From: Oikopleura dioica
Taxonomy: Eukaryota; Chordata; Appendicularia; Copelata; Oikopleuridae
Direction: 5' to 3'
Length of the DNA stretch: 64,000 nt
NCBI GenBank assembly: GCA_907165135.1
Contig: OU015568.1
Location: forward strand, 5,960,501 to 6,024,500
In this document: positions 39,971-49,546 of the stretch, piece by piece
Layout of the letters: each line of letters starts with the position of its first letter
Position numbering within the stretch: the stretch's first letter is position 1
Made by a program: the position numbers and the translations under genes
Notes under the pieces: generated by a model
Database searches by the model: none
Told to the model about the DNA's origin: nothing
What the model saw: only the letters and a program-made list of their open reading frames with translations

Positions 39971-42102
39971 TCACAAAATCATCATTTGTCCATGAAGTTT
40001 CTTCTGAGCTGCATCAACGATCGCGAACGCTGCTGAGAGGAGAGTTTTCGGGACGCTTTTTCCAGCGTTGATGACTTGAAAAGAAGGTAAGCAGTGCGCT
40101 AGAAATGATGATGGAATGGTTACCTCTTCGGTTGAAGATTCCTCGTAAAAAGAGATGGCTCGTTTCGGCAAGAGACTTTCGCTTTCGGTTTCAATCGAAG
40201 TCGGAAGCTCTGAAGTGAAGAGATAATGATTTTGCTGCGGAAGATAAAGAATTACCTGTCATGGCAGTACAGTCAAGCCCTTGCTCATCTGTTCCAATTA
40301 TAGTATTTCTTCCATAGATTACTGCGCTATTTGAACTTGGATTGTCAGAGATGCTCTTTTCCGACGTTGCGTTCTACAAAATATTTTCATTTTCCGGCAG
40401 AAATGAGCCATTCCTACCGTTAGATTCATCCTCGATCTTCGCAACGGCTTGGCAGGAGGCGTCGGACTCGTCGCGGAAGAAGTAGGGCCAGAAGAAAGCG
40501 TGTTTGAGGCGTTGGAATTGATCGTCTTTAGCGGCGTCTTTTTGACAGGGCTGACGCCGTTTGTCAAGTTGTCGGAAGAGACGAACAGTCGCGAAGCTCG
40601 CAGAGAACGGGCTCGATCAAGCGAGTGCGTATTCGACCGCTAAGGAGAGGTAGATGAGGGAGATAAGGGAGGTCTACCTTGAGCTTGCCGACTTGGTCGA
40701 TGAGTTCTGCCTGCGTTCGCTGGAATTTTCGGCCCTTGATTGTATTTCGCGTCGTTTCAACGCGGAAAAAGTGATGATGGTCGATTCCAATCAGCCAGAT
40801 TCGCTTCGCCACTCCTTAGATTGGCCATTTACGACGCGTCTTTATGGAAGAACAAACCTGTGGATGGGCAAATAAAGCCGATTTTCGTCTCCAAGTTGTT
40901 CACTATTCCAGCTCGTACTTTGACATAGAAGATATCTCGCTTGTAGCTGAGCTCGATTATCGTTGGCCAGGCGAATCTGTTCAACAAGATCGCTAGAAAT
41001 CAGATGGAAACGGTGGAGAAGGGGTTACTCTTACTGTTTTGCATGATGTAAATTCCGCCAAAATGGCAGGCCAGGACAAGATCCGTATTTTCCGCGTCCC
41101 GGACGTGAAATTGATGAAGCCTAAAAACGGTCAATTTCGCCAGCGAAATCAAAGAACTACCCATAAAGCGGTAATTTCGAAGCAGTTTCCAAATACTTCA
41201 GCTCCGCTTTTGAAGTCTTTAATCCATTGTGAGCCACGTGAAGGTCGGATATTCGTTGCATTAAGTTTTCGGAAACGTTTGGAGCGAGTTTGAGCGAGAC
41301 GAGGGCGTTGTGATCTTTTTGAGTGTACTGAACAGGAGCATCGCCTAGTTCAGCTTGAGCTGCTAGCGAACCTTTTTCAGGGCTTCATCAGTGTTTGAAT
41401 CTATCTTCGATCCTTTTTACTTGATTCTAGTGCTCTTGTCTCACTTCTTCAATGAGAGCTGAATCAAGGAAGATACGACATTTCTAGCTTATTTAATCGT
41501 TATGTTTTATTCTGTAAAGCCCTTTCCTAGCAATGCATGCGTAACAAATGAAGCGAGAAGTCGTCCCTTTGCAATATCGTCCCTCAGTTGGCGATACATG
41601 TACAATCTGGTGATTTCCTCGACCAAATAGGCCGGATCTGGCGGGTAGAGCTTCACGCAAAACTTCACCAGCCACGGCTCTTTTAGCTGCCTTCTTATTT
41701 CTTTATCCAGCCTTCAAAAACATCTCCAATCTCTTCAAAACAAAGAAGAATACCTGATCCACTTTCTTTGGTCGTTTTTCAGGGAAATATACAAGCCAAA
41801 GTATTCTTTCTCGCGAATGTCCAGTGAGTCGCACATCAAATCGAACAGCTTTTGCCCTGTCGCCTTCTTTTCGACCTCGAGGATCTTCGACTCTGCGCCA
41901 AAGACCTCGACTTGGATCTCTTTCTTCATATTTTCGAATTTGATTCTAGCGCCGTGTACGATTTCCAACTGATCATCTGAAGGGAGGAAAGAGTTAGGGG
42001 CTTTCAAGTTTCAACTTGGTCAGTGACTTTTGGGCAGAAATTTTAACTAAAAGGGGAAAATAGGAAGTTTTTCGTTCGGAACAATTTTAGCAGAACTGGC
42101 AT
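39971..42102 (-). CDS. FERM-domain protein, band 4.1-like (about 536 aa)
   Basis: Links membrane proteins to spectrin-actin. Ten exons, all phase-checked: 42048-42102, 41754-41976, 41527-41711, 41161-41371, 41035-41120, 40858-40992, 40678-40814, 40418-40639, 40256-40373, 39971-40209. The FERM lobes are clear: [22 protein letters not shown] (F1); [13 protein letters not shown], then [14 protein letters not shown] and [12 protein letters not shown] (F2); [20 protein letters not shown] and [10 protein letters not shown] (F3). The FERM-adjacent RTQAELIDQ follows, then a Ser/Thr/Pro-rich tail. Intron 3 (41372-41526) starts with GA: only that junction gives [14 protein letters not shown] as in other 4.1 proteins. 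Start chosen at 42102, 16 nt after a possible trans-splice acceptor. A 25-nt GT-AG intron near 40099-40123 is possible but not needed. Confidence 0.85.
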
Positions 42103-42112
42103 TTTAGACAGC

Positions 42113-42128
42113 TTTTGTCTAAGCAAAG
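42113..42128 (-). promoter_or_regulatory. Possible spliced-leader acceptor site
   Basis: On the minus strand atctttgcttag precedes acaaaagctgt and the FERM start, about 50 nt after the stop of the oxygenase gene. A pyrimidine-rich tract plus AG in so short a spacer fits trans-splicing of an operon mRNA; this is inference. Confidence 0.45.
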
Positions 42129-42168
42129 ATATTTCAGATAAAAGGGGGCAGAAAAGGAGTAAAAATAA

Positions 42169-44314
42169 TTAGTCTTCGATCATATCGTCAATCCAACCCC
42201 AGGCGATGATTGAAATGCGCCCTTCGTCTTTGAAATTGTTCGGGTGGACTGCCGGGATTCCGTGGCGCCATTCGACATTCACTTCTTTGCCGAAGGTGTA
42301 GATGGTGCCGTTGTACTGGGGCACGGAGATCGTCGTTTTTGTCTTTTCAACTGTTCCATGAAGGAAGAGAACTAGGAGTACCTATCAATGGAAAAGCCGA
42401 GCTAGACTTGGAAGCCTGTGTAAAAAAACTGACAGGGTTTAAAAATCTCAGATGAAAAGCCACGTAGCAGCTTTTTCAACAAATTCTGAACATTTCAGAC
42501 CCTGACTTAGGGCATGACTCAGGTTTTTTCACAGGTTTCCAAGCCTCTTCTTTCTCTCTCTTTCTCAAAATCTGAGGAACAGTTCCTTGGCGTGTTCAAA
42601 GGCAGCTTCGCGCTCCATGCCGAAGCTGACTGCAATGGTGAGGTTCTGCGTCTTCGCCTTGTCCGCCTGAATAATAGAAAAGGATAATAAAGCTTTGATA
42701 AATAGCGAGTGAAGGATGAAACCGCTTTAAGAAAGGTCAATCCGCCTCTTCCCCTTTTTAATTAAAATTACCTTTACAGCAGCTGCATCGTGGTGAAACG
42801 GTTTCCACTCGCTCGAATTTCTGTACCAGTTGAAGCGCGTCGCTTTCACGTCCATTTTGAAGTACTCTGTCATTTTCTTCACAACTTTGAGGAAGGTGGG
42901 ACACCTCTTCTTCCAATTTCCTTGTTTATCATCGGCGATCAAGTGGGAGTCGTTGTGCCATTTAACAAGTAGTTTATCTAAAACGAATTATGAGAGATTT
43001 TGTCTTTTCGTAATTTCAACAAAAATGACCTTGTTTCGATGGTGAGTTAAATTTTTACCTTGATCGATGCCGGAGTTTTGAATCTCATCAAGTAGACTAT
43101 TGTAAATGGACATGTCGTTTTCATCCCCGAATAGGCCATTTACAACGACGACATCCCTAATCTCAATTTTAATTAAAAGTCTCTATTATTGTCCCAGAAA
43201 TATTGCTCGAGAAAGAGAAGGACGAAATAATCGATCGATTTCTCTGTTGAATAATTCTAGTAGCGCTCTTTTCTCCCTACCTATGGTTGTAAGGGCGTTT
43301 GTAGGAAGTCCAGTGAACAGGAGCAGGGACCAATCGGAGATCTGGCGGCTTGTAGCTTGGCTTGAAGTCGACTGTATTTCGCCCCTTGACCATTTTGACG
43401 CTTTTGTTCTGTTTCGTCTTGTTTTCGTAGTTTTGGCTATTTTCGCCGTTGTAGGAGTGATCGTGGTCGCCGTTCTGGATTCGATTCTTCCAATTTTCAT
43501 TTCGAGGATTTCGATGTTGACGATTTTGGTCTTGATCTTCGTGGCTCTGGCGAATGTGGTTGTTTTGCAGACGACCTCGTTGACCGCGATTTCCGCTACG
43601 ACCTCTGAAATAAGAAATGATTAAGATATCTCTAGAATTATTCTGAGAACTGAAAGGCCGCTTGCCGCTTCTTGAAAAAGACCGAAAAGCCGCGCTCTAA
43701 AGCGGACTGGGCTCGGCAACCTGAGTAGAAAACCTGAGTCAGGGTTCTAAAAGAATAAAATGAAAAGCCGCTTCGCCAAAATAATCAACTCAATGAATTT
43801 TTTAACTAGCGAAGCCGCTTCGCGGCTTTGTTTTTAAAAAAGCCGCTTCGCGCCTTTTCATTTTACTCTTTATGAACCCTGACTCAGGTTTTCTAATTAG
43901 GTTGCCGAGCCCAAAAAGCGGATTTGAATTGATTCGCATCGCAGCTTCGTTTTTAACGCGGCTTTTCATGAAAAACAATATTTTACTTACCTGTTTGAAT
44001 TCTTGAACTGATGCCTGTACTTTTCATAATCGTCGTTGTGATTCTGGTCCTTGGCAGATCCGGAATCTCCAGAATGATGAAGCCGAACTTCTCGATCGTG
44101 ATCGTGCTGGTAACTCTTTGGCTCCTGATGTTCTTCTTTTCGCGGTTTTGCCACGGAGAACTTTGAGAATTGCTCCGCCAGGTTGTCCAGGTCATTTGAC
44201 TTTTCACGGCTCTGGAATAAAGAAGGTTAATAATTTCGAATAATCAATTTGAATTAAAAATAGAAATCTTACATTTTGCGGCCCTTTCGCCCGGTAAAAT
44301 CGATCTTCTGACAT
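42169..44314 (-). CDS. 2OG-Fe(II) oxygenase (AlkB-like fold) with Asn/Gln/Arg-rich N-terminus, 381 aa
   Basis: Seven exons, all phase-consistent: 44273-44314, 43991-44211, 43281-43604, 43059-43156, 42772-42977, 42586-42666, 42169-42342. The first 200 residues are low complexity (Asn, Gln, His, Arg, RG pairs). The catalytic part shows RFNWYRNSSEWKPFHHDAAA with the His-x-Asp iron ligands, LTIAVSFGMEREAAFEHAK, then YTFGKEVNVEWRHGIPAV with the second iron His, and EGRISIIAWG with the 2-oxoglutarate Arg. This is established 2OG-oxygenase logic; the substrate is unknown. Intron 6 (42343-42585) starts with GA: only that junction gives FEHAK-TKTTISVPQYNG. It also contains a foldback repeat. First gene of an operon-like row with the FERM gene. 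Confidence 0.83.
42408..42542. repeat. cctgagtcagg-family foldback inside a GA-AG intron
   Basis: Left end acttggaagcctgtgtaaaa and right end ttttcacaggtttccaagcc are inverted, enclosing gacagggttt and agaccctgacttag. It lies in intron 6 of the oxygenase gene. Confidence 0.75.
43709..43912. repeat. Well-preserved cctgagtcagg-family foldback
   Basis: Starts gggctcggcaacctgagtag and ends with attaggttgccgagccc. The interior carries gccgcttcgcggc. Flanks share aaagcgga on both sides, a possible target duplication. It sits in intron 2 of the oxygenase gene. Confidence 0.8.
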
Positions 44315-44717
44315 TGTCTGATTCTTCTCTCTCTCTCTTTTCTCCTCTCGAAATTCTCGATCGATAAAATACAATTCGTAATTCGCGAAATTGGCAGCTG
44401 CGTCTCGGAAAAATTTTTTCGCGCGCGATTTCGCCCGACTGGATTCTCAACTGACGCGCCTCGGCCAATTAGATTCGCGCGTTCGTGGAAAGTCAAATTC
44501 TCAATTAGGAGTTACAAATTTCGATTCTAGAGCCTAGTATCTGAATTCAACCCACAGTTTAGTAAAGAATTTAAAAGGATTTATCCCTGAAATAAAGATT
44601 GAAAAGATTTGAAAAAAACATCGAATTTTTCTATTGATTCCCGATTTTTCTCCTCATTTTCGCGTGGATCTGAAGTTTGTACATTTCACAGCTGGTAGTG
44701 AAGCTGCTTGGTAGAAA

Positions 44718-45080
44718 CTACACTTTAGAGATTTTTCCATCGGAGCCCTGAAGAATTACAAAAAATCACTTTCAGTTCGCAAACCGCTATTTCTTTGAAC
44801 TCGCTCTTGATTTGCTCCTCTAGTTCGTTCGACTGCTTCTTGTCGTCTTTTCCCCGAATAAGTCTTGCAACAGTTCTGAACTCCTTCCAGTCCTCATCGA
44901 CGCCGTCATCCAAATCGTGCAATTTATATATTATTTGACGTAAAAACTGATCAACGAAAGGAATAAAGCAGTTTTTTCCTGACAGGTCTTTTTGACTTCT
45001 TCCGAGGCCTCGCTGTGAAAGAACATCAGCTACTGGAACTCTTTAATGTTGATAGTACTGTCCTTATTTATGGTAAGAAA
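44718..45080 (-). pseudogene. EF-hand-like gene fragment
   Basis: The minus strand reads NKDSTINIKEFQ, an EF-hand-like loop end, then an in-frame TAG, then a charged helical stretch. A second block from about 44935 reads HDLDDGVDEDWKEFRTVARL and continues acidic to a stop at 44718. Two candidate introns of only 21-22 nt would remove the TAG and join the end, but they are shorter than any solid intron in this window. A decayed or mis-assembled gene is more likely. Confidence 0.4.
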
Positions 45081-45289
45081 TACGCGTTCGCCTAATCTTA
45101 AACAAAAAAGTTCAGTCGGAAACGCTGTGTGCCATTAAAATTAAGATTAAAGATTGAAATGTGACTGAGCTTATCAACGAAGAAAATGGTTTCGTAGGAA
45201 TATTTGTCGACCACAAAAGGAGAGTAAATGCACTAAGCAGCCACAAAAGACCTACCGGTCAAGCTATTTCTATTTATGGAAAAGGGGTG

Positions 45290-45945
45290 TTTTCTTGTTG
45301 ATTTTCACTTTCCATGAACTTTGGATCGTTTCATTTCCACAACAAGCAACAACATTATGAGCTCCTCTCTTCAGCCATCGTCTACACCTTTATGGGCAGA
45401 TCGAAAGATCTCGCCGTGGGTCCAAGAAACGTGGATTCCGATGGCTGCCGTCACGTAACAATCCTTCCCTTGAGACTTCGAAAACGGCGCTTTTCAGATC
45501 TGAATCGGACCCGAGATTGGCGAACTTGCTCTGTTTCTGCTCCGGAGCGATCATTCTTCTTCTCGGAATTTTCGATCTGGGCGCTGTCGTCAACTACATT
45601 TCAAATCCTGTTCTCGTTGGTTTTATTTCAGGAACGCGTTTTCATGAATAAGTTTCAAAAAAAGTCTTCCTTGATTTCTTCGCCAGATTTTGTGAAAGCG
45701 TGATTTCCAGCTGCATCGATCATCATCCCCTTTTCTCTTCTCGAGCGAGTGTCTGGTCTCTCTGGCCTTCCTGGACCTTTTACCAGAAAATGGTCATGCG
45801 CATTGGAGAGTCGAAATACTACGACGCGGTTATTGGACTGAGCACGCTCGCTACTCTCCTCGCCTTGAAAAATCTTCGAATTCACTTTGAAGACCCAAAA
45901 GAGGGCGACTCCGCGGTTGTGAAGTTTGGGCTTACTTGATTTCTT
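45290..45945 (+). pseudogene. SLC26/SulP anion-transporter fragment
   Basis: Pieces of one SulP membrane domain appear in order but in different frames: IVYTFMGRSKDLAVGP, then CSGAIILLLGIFDLG with VVNYISNPVLVGFIS, then RIGESKYYDAVIGLSTLATL. The stretch between them is too short and partly non-coding. No earlier helices, later helices or STAS domain are seen. The best match of the style is SLC26A11-like. Probably a dead, truncated copy. Confidence 0.6.
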
Positions 45946-46022
45946 GCGGCGAAGAGTCCAATCCGTCTCTTCGATCATGTTATTCACCGCATAGAGGCAG
46001 CGGATTGAATCTCTTTTCTTCC

Positions 46023-46779
46023 TTATTTTTCCTCGAGAAGCCGTTCAGTCCATTCCAGCGTCATTTCCGATCTCTGGAGCAGCTCTTGGCCGAGGTTTTG
46101 TTCGCTCAAGCTGACGACCACTTTCATCAAGCTCGCGCCTTCCGTCCGCGATTTCGAGCTAAAGACGACTTGAATTTCGGAGCTTTGAAATGGACTTACC
46201 AGCTGTTCTTCAATCCGAGCGCGTAAGAGGAATTCCTCAAGACACGAGATGATTTCCTGGAATATCTCGGCAATCAAAACTTGTTCCAACAAATTGAAGA
46301 GTCCGTTCAAAGATGATTTTTTCACGACGTCGTCGTAACAGTCCAAAGTCGATGACGCTGCCAAGTCGCAGAATTTCAGCTCCTCGTCGACGCTTTTTGT
46401 TGAATTGCTTATGGCGGAATCAAAGCTATCTTCGTCGTAGAAGTCTTGATAAATGATCATCTGGGACGACTTCAGTGTCGATTTCGCTCGTTGGATAAGA
46501 TCTGGTGGCGCTTGCTCTCCGGATCGTATTTTCTTCACGACAGAATTTGAACTCTCTCTTCTGGTTCGGCTCCGTCTTTTCCAGCGTGTCTAGGAGTTCT
46601 GAATATTCGTTGTAGAAGAAAATTCGAGCCCTTAACTTACCTTTGCTCATTTTCTTTCTCAGTTCCTTGTCCCTTTTTTTTCTTTGATGCTCATCAAAGA
46701 AGAGCTTGGCGACGAGAACAGCGACTCCAATCGTGGCATGAGAGAAGAAGACAGTGATGACTTTGCGGATTGAGGGCAT
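46023..46779 (-). CDS. Hypothetical protein with N-terminal membrane segment
   Basis: Start ATG at 46779: MPSIRKVITVFFSHATIG followed by VAVLVAKLFF, then a Lys/Arg-rich helix. A clean GT-AG intron of 42 nt sits at about 46599-46640. After that a frame change near 46530-46560 is needed to reach the long final frame (LIQRAKSTLKSSQM to EWTERLLEEK, stop at 46023). The body is acidic, helical and Ser-rich. An organelle-membrane tether is one reading of the N-terminus, but no family is recognised. Confidence 0.5.
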
Positions 46780-47197
46780 TTTGCACTGATACAGCTAACC
46801 GTTAAAAACGCTTGGGAATAAGGACTTGTTTGCTTGAAGCCCGGTACCTATTCTGCCAAATCTGGGAAACTGATAAATCAAAACTGCAGTTCGAAAGACG
46901 GGTTCGACAAAAAGAATAAAGTTTGTTTTGTATTCAAATAAACATGCGTCTTTCACCTCATTTACAACTGCTCTTGACTAATTTTTTACCTCGAAAAAAC
47001 AGGAGTTTTCTTCTTTGATTTCAAGATTTGCTTTTGTAAAATGAAAAAAAGTATATTTTCAAAATAACAGCTTGAAGAGAATGTCAGACGATCATTTGAG
47101 TACTTCTTCGTCCACGTGAGGAGAATTTGAATACTCAAAAATCACATCGACTAAACATTTTCAAAGTCATCGATTTGGTCTTCAACTAACGGAATTC
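46780..47197. other. Short spacer, nothing recognised
   Basis: AT-rich sequence between the start of the minus-strand hypothetical gene and weak plus-strand frames. No motif stands out. Confidence 0.35.
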
Positions 47198-47630
47198 TTG
47201 GCTTTTCAATTGAAAATCAGTCCCGCTGAGCATTTTGTTAATCACAATCAAGCATCTCATCTCATCAGAGAAAGAGCTCGAGGACGCGAGGATTCTGAAG
47301 CGGTAGCAAGAGCAGGCACTAGAGCCTTCGACCTCGCCTACATCATCATTCGCTTCTACGAGAAAGTCAACAAGGATATTTACGAGGACTTCTTGAATTT
47401 AAGCGAACTTGCAAGGTCTTAAATTCCTCCTAGAGCTGGAGCGTCTGACATGATATGATCTTTTCATGAAGCAATCCGTGTTCTACCGCTCAATCGGCGT
47501 CGACGAGGACTTCTGCAACTTCATGTTCAACTTAATGCGAGAAAAGCTGAACGAATACGCGAATGGGAAATCTAGCTGCCCTTGGACCGGCCGAAACAGC
47601 GAGTTTCCGAACAGCAAGCCGCAAGCATAA
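47198..47630 (+). other. Two short open stretches of unknown status
   Basis: 47198-47422 reads a charged helical frame (SHLIRERARGREDSEAV ... YEKVNKDIYEDFL), and 47467-47631 reads from an ATG, MKQSVFYRSIGVDEDFCNFM. A 45-nt gap with a GT start separates them. They could be exons of one small gene or relics of one; no family is recognised. Confidence 0.3.
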
Positions 47631-47759
47631 CGACTCGTTATTAACGAGAATTCAATTCCTTTATTTGCAGAAAGATGAATTTAGTCTAAGATTTGAAAAC
47701 TTCGTTTATTAGTTATTAAGAAGCAGGAGAGAACTCTTTGAATATTTCTTTCAGAACTG

Positions 47760-48433
47760 CTATCGCTGAACTTTAAATAGACGCTCTATTATAGACTCCA
47801 CTATTTGAGTTCGCAAAATTGAAATTTGAAACTGTAATTTTACAAGAAAAATTGCGAACTGGCCTTGTGCTTCCGGCGAGGCAAATTTCCGCTGACTCTT
47901 CCAGATCTTGAATGCCTCCTTCAAATCCGGATCGTCACTTTCCGCGAAATCTTGTTCCTCCATTTGATCGTACTTTTCGCTAGCTTTGTCGAGCCCAAGC
48001 AGGAAGGACTCAAATTTGTGAAGTTTCTCCGCTCATCGCCTTTGAAACTCTTTCGCAATTTTCGCAATTTTCGCTTCTTGATTTTTGACTGTACCTATAA
48101 GAGGTTCTTTTGGATCGGCAAATTCCCCGCCATCGTCAAGTAGCCAAGCAATTGTGGACATGTTGTGCTCGGCTTTAAAGCCATATCTTGCATAGAGATT
48201 GATTATTTTCTTCAGAACATGGCCTCTCTTTTGTTGGTTACAGGCTAGAAAGGATAAAAAATTATAACCAAATAGGGAAAAACGAAAATCGTACCTAAAT
48301 GAAGAGAACTGTGCTTTCCTTTTGCTTTGAAAGGCTTCTCTAGCATTTCTTGGTCATCTTTATATCGTTTAAAAGTTATCTTTGAACTTGAAAACGGTTT
48401 TCTTCCGATGACAGCAAGGTCGAGAATGCTCAT
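47760..48433 (-). CDS. Hypothetical multi-exon protein
   Basis: From an ATG at 48433: MSILDLAVIGRKPFSS then KGKHSSLHL to a GT donor at 48294. A second exon, 48095-48244, reads RGHVLKKIINLYARYGF and WLLDDGGEFADPKEP. A last part from about 47990 reads KFESFLLGLDKASEKYDQ and DDPDLKEAFKIWKSQRKF. The joins before the last exon are unsure. The frame is open upstream of 48433. No family recognised. Confidence 0.4.
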
Positions 48434-48539
48434 ATTGAATTCGAGCTCATCCGAAGCCGAGCCGCAAGGAAGCTGGTGAAAACGTGCGCTGAAGTCACGC
48501 TGGAAATTATTAAAAGGATTAAATTCTTTTACCTTGCGC

Positions 48540-48976
48540 GGTTCTCGTCTCGACCATGCTACGAGTCATCGAGCGCTCATTCTGCAACTCCGTGAACGCC
48601 TTGACTGCTTTTTCCGTCACCGATCGAAGTCGTTTTTCGGGGTGGCGGGCAGCTTCGTTCGCAAAGGCCATTTACTTCCAACTTTTCTTCCCAGTATTTT
48701 CGCTGCTCCTCTAACTGAACGCTGTAGACTCTACAGTGTAGAGTTTCAATCACTCGGTTTGAATCTTTGCTTCCAAATCTTTCGAATTGTCCTTCGTCCC
48801 TACGATTTTCTCGGAGCTTTCGTTCGTAACCAGTCGATGGACGAAATAATCTCGAGCGTAGTCCCAAACTCGATTGTCGAAGATGTGTCCTAGAAATGCT
48901 CCTGAGCGTGCTCTTGTGTGCATCTCCCGCAGCTAATGTTTCCGCAAACGAGGCCTTATCCATAGATTTTCTTTTG
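48540..48976 (-). pseudogene. BRAP: BRAP pseudogene, 3' half (after the retrotransposon insertion)
   Basis: Reads FDNRVWDYARDYFVHRLV, the end of the UBP-type zinc finger of BRCA1-associated protein, then after a one-base shift near 48790 the coiled-coil start VQLEEQRKYWEEKLE. Both agree in order and spacing with BRAP family proteins. An in-frame TAG lies upstream of FDNRVWDY, and zinc-binding residues expected before it are absent. The other half is at 55477-56330; the two were one piece before the LTR element inserted. Confidence 0.75.
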
Positions 48977-48981
48977 AATTG
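48977..48981. repeat. Target-site duplication, left copy
   Basis: AATTG directly outside the left LTR; the same 5 bases follow the right LTR at 55472-55476. Confidence 0.85.
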
Positions 48982-49236
48982 TGAAGGGATCCTAGCTTCT
49001 GCTGAATCTCCCACTTCTAGCGTAGTTTGCCTGCTCTCTATATCTGGACGAAGGAAGAAAACGAGTAAAGTATCTTTGACGTCTGTATTTCGAGCTGGAG
49101 TAAAATAGAGGTTAATTCACGAACTGCGAGAATTACCGAATGAAGAGAAATACACGGCGGCGACCGAGCAAAGCTCGATCTAGATAAGCAAGTGACCTTA
49201 GGGGACGAGGGAGTCTAACGAATCTAAGATCCCAAT
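48982..49236 (-). repeat. 3' LTR
   Basis: 255 bp, direct copy of 55217-55471. On the element strand it starts attgggatctt and ends ggatcccttca. Confidence 0.93.
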
Positions 49237-49247
49237 ACCCCCCATGA
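49237..49247 (-). other. Polypurine tract before the 3' LTR
   Basis: On the element strand catggggggt lies directly upstream of the 3' LTR, the usual site for plus-strand priming. Confidence 0.6.
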
Positions 49248-49546
49248 GACTGAAACGTCCTCTAAGGCCAAAGTGTGTGATTTTTGCAGGAGTATAAGCG
49301 TAAGATGAGTAACATGGCAGGTTCGAAACGTCGAGGCAGTCTGATTCGCGTTAAAAAACCCTTTTTTGGGAAAAAGCTTGAATCAGATGCGAAGTTTTCG
49401 TGATGTCCGAGCGGTGATGACATGAAGGAGTAGCTGCACATGTAGAAGAACTCAAAATACGTCGGCGACGGTAAACTGTGATAATTTCCGTACCTTTTCA
49501 GGCCCCGGTCGATGAATAGGGGACCTGAGTGGGGCAGTACTTGCGC

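Noticed and set aside
40099-40123. Possible 25-nt GT-AG intron in the FERM gene
   Set aside because: The frame stays open without it and the read-through tail has coding-like codon use, so it is not needed.
49237-49546. Envelope gene after pol
   Set aside because: Only about 300 nt separate the pol stop and the 3' LTR, with no suitable open frame.
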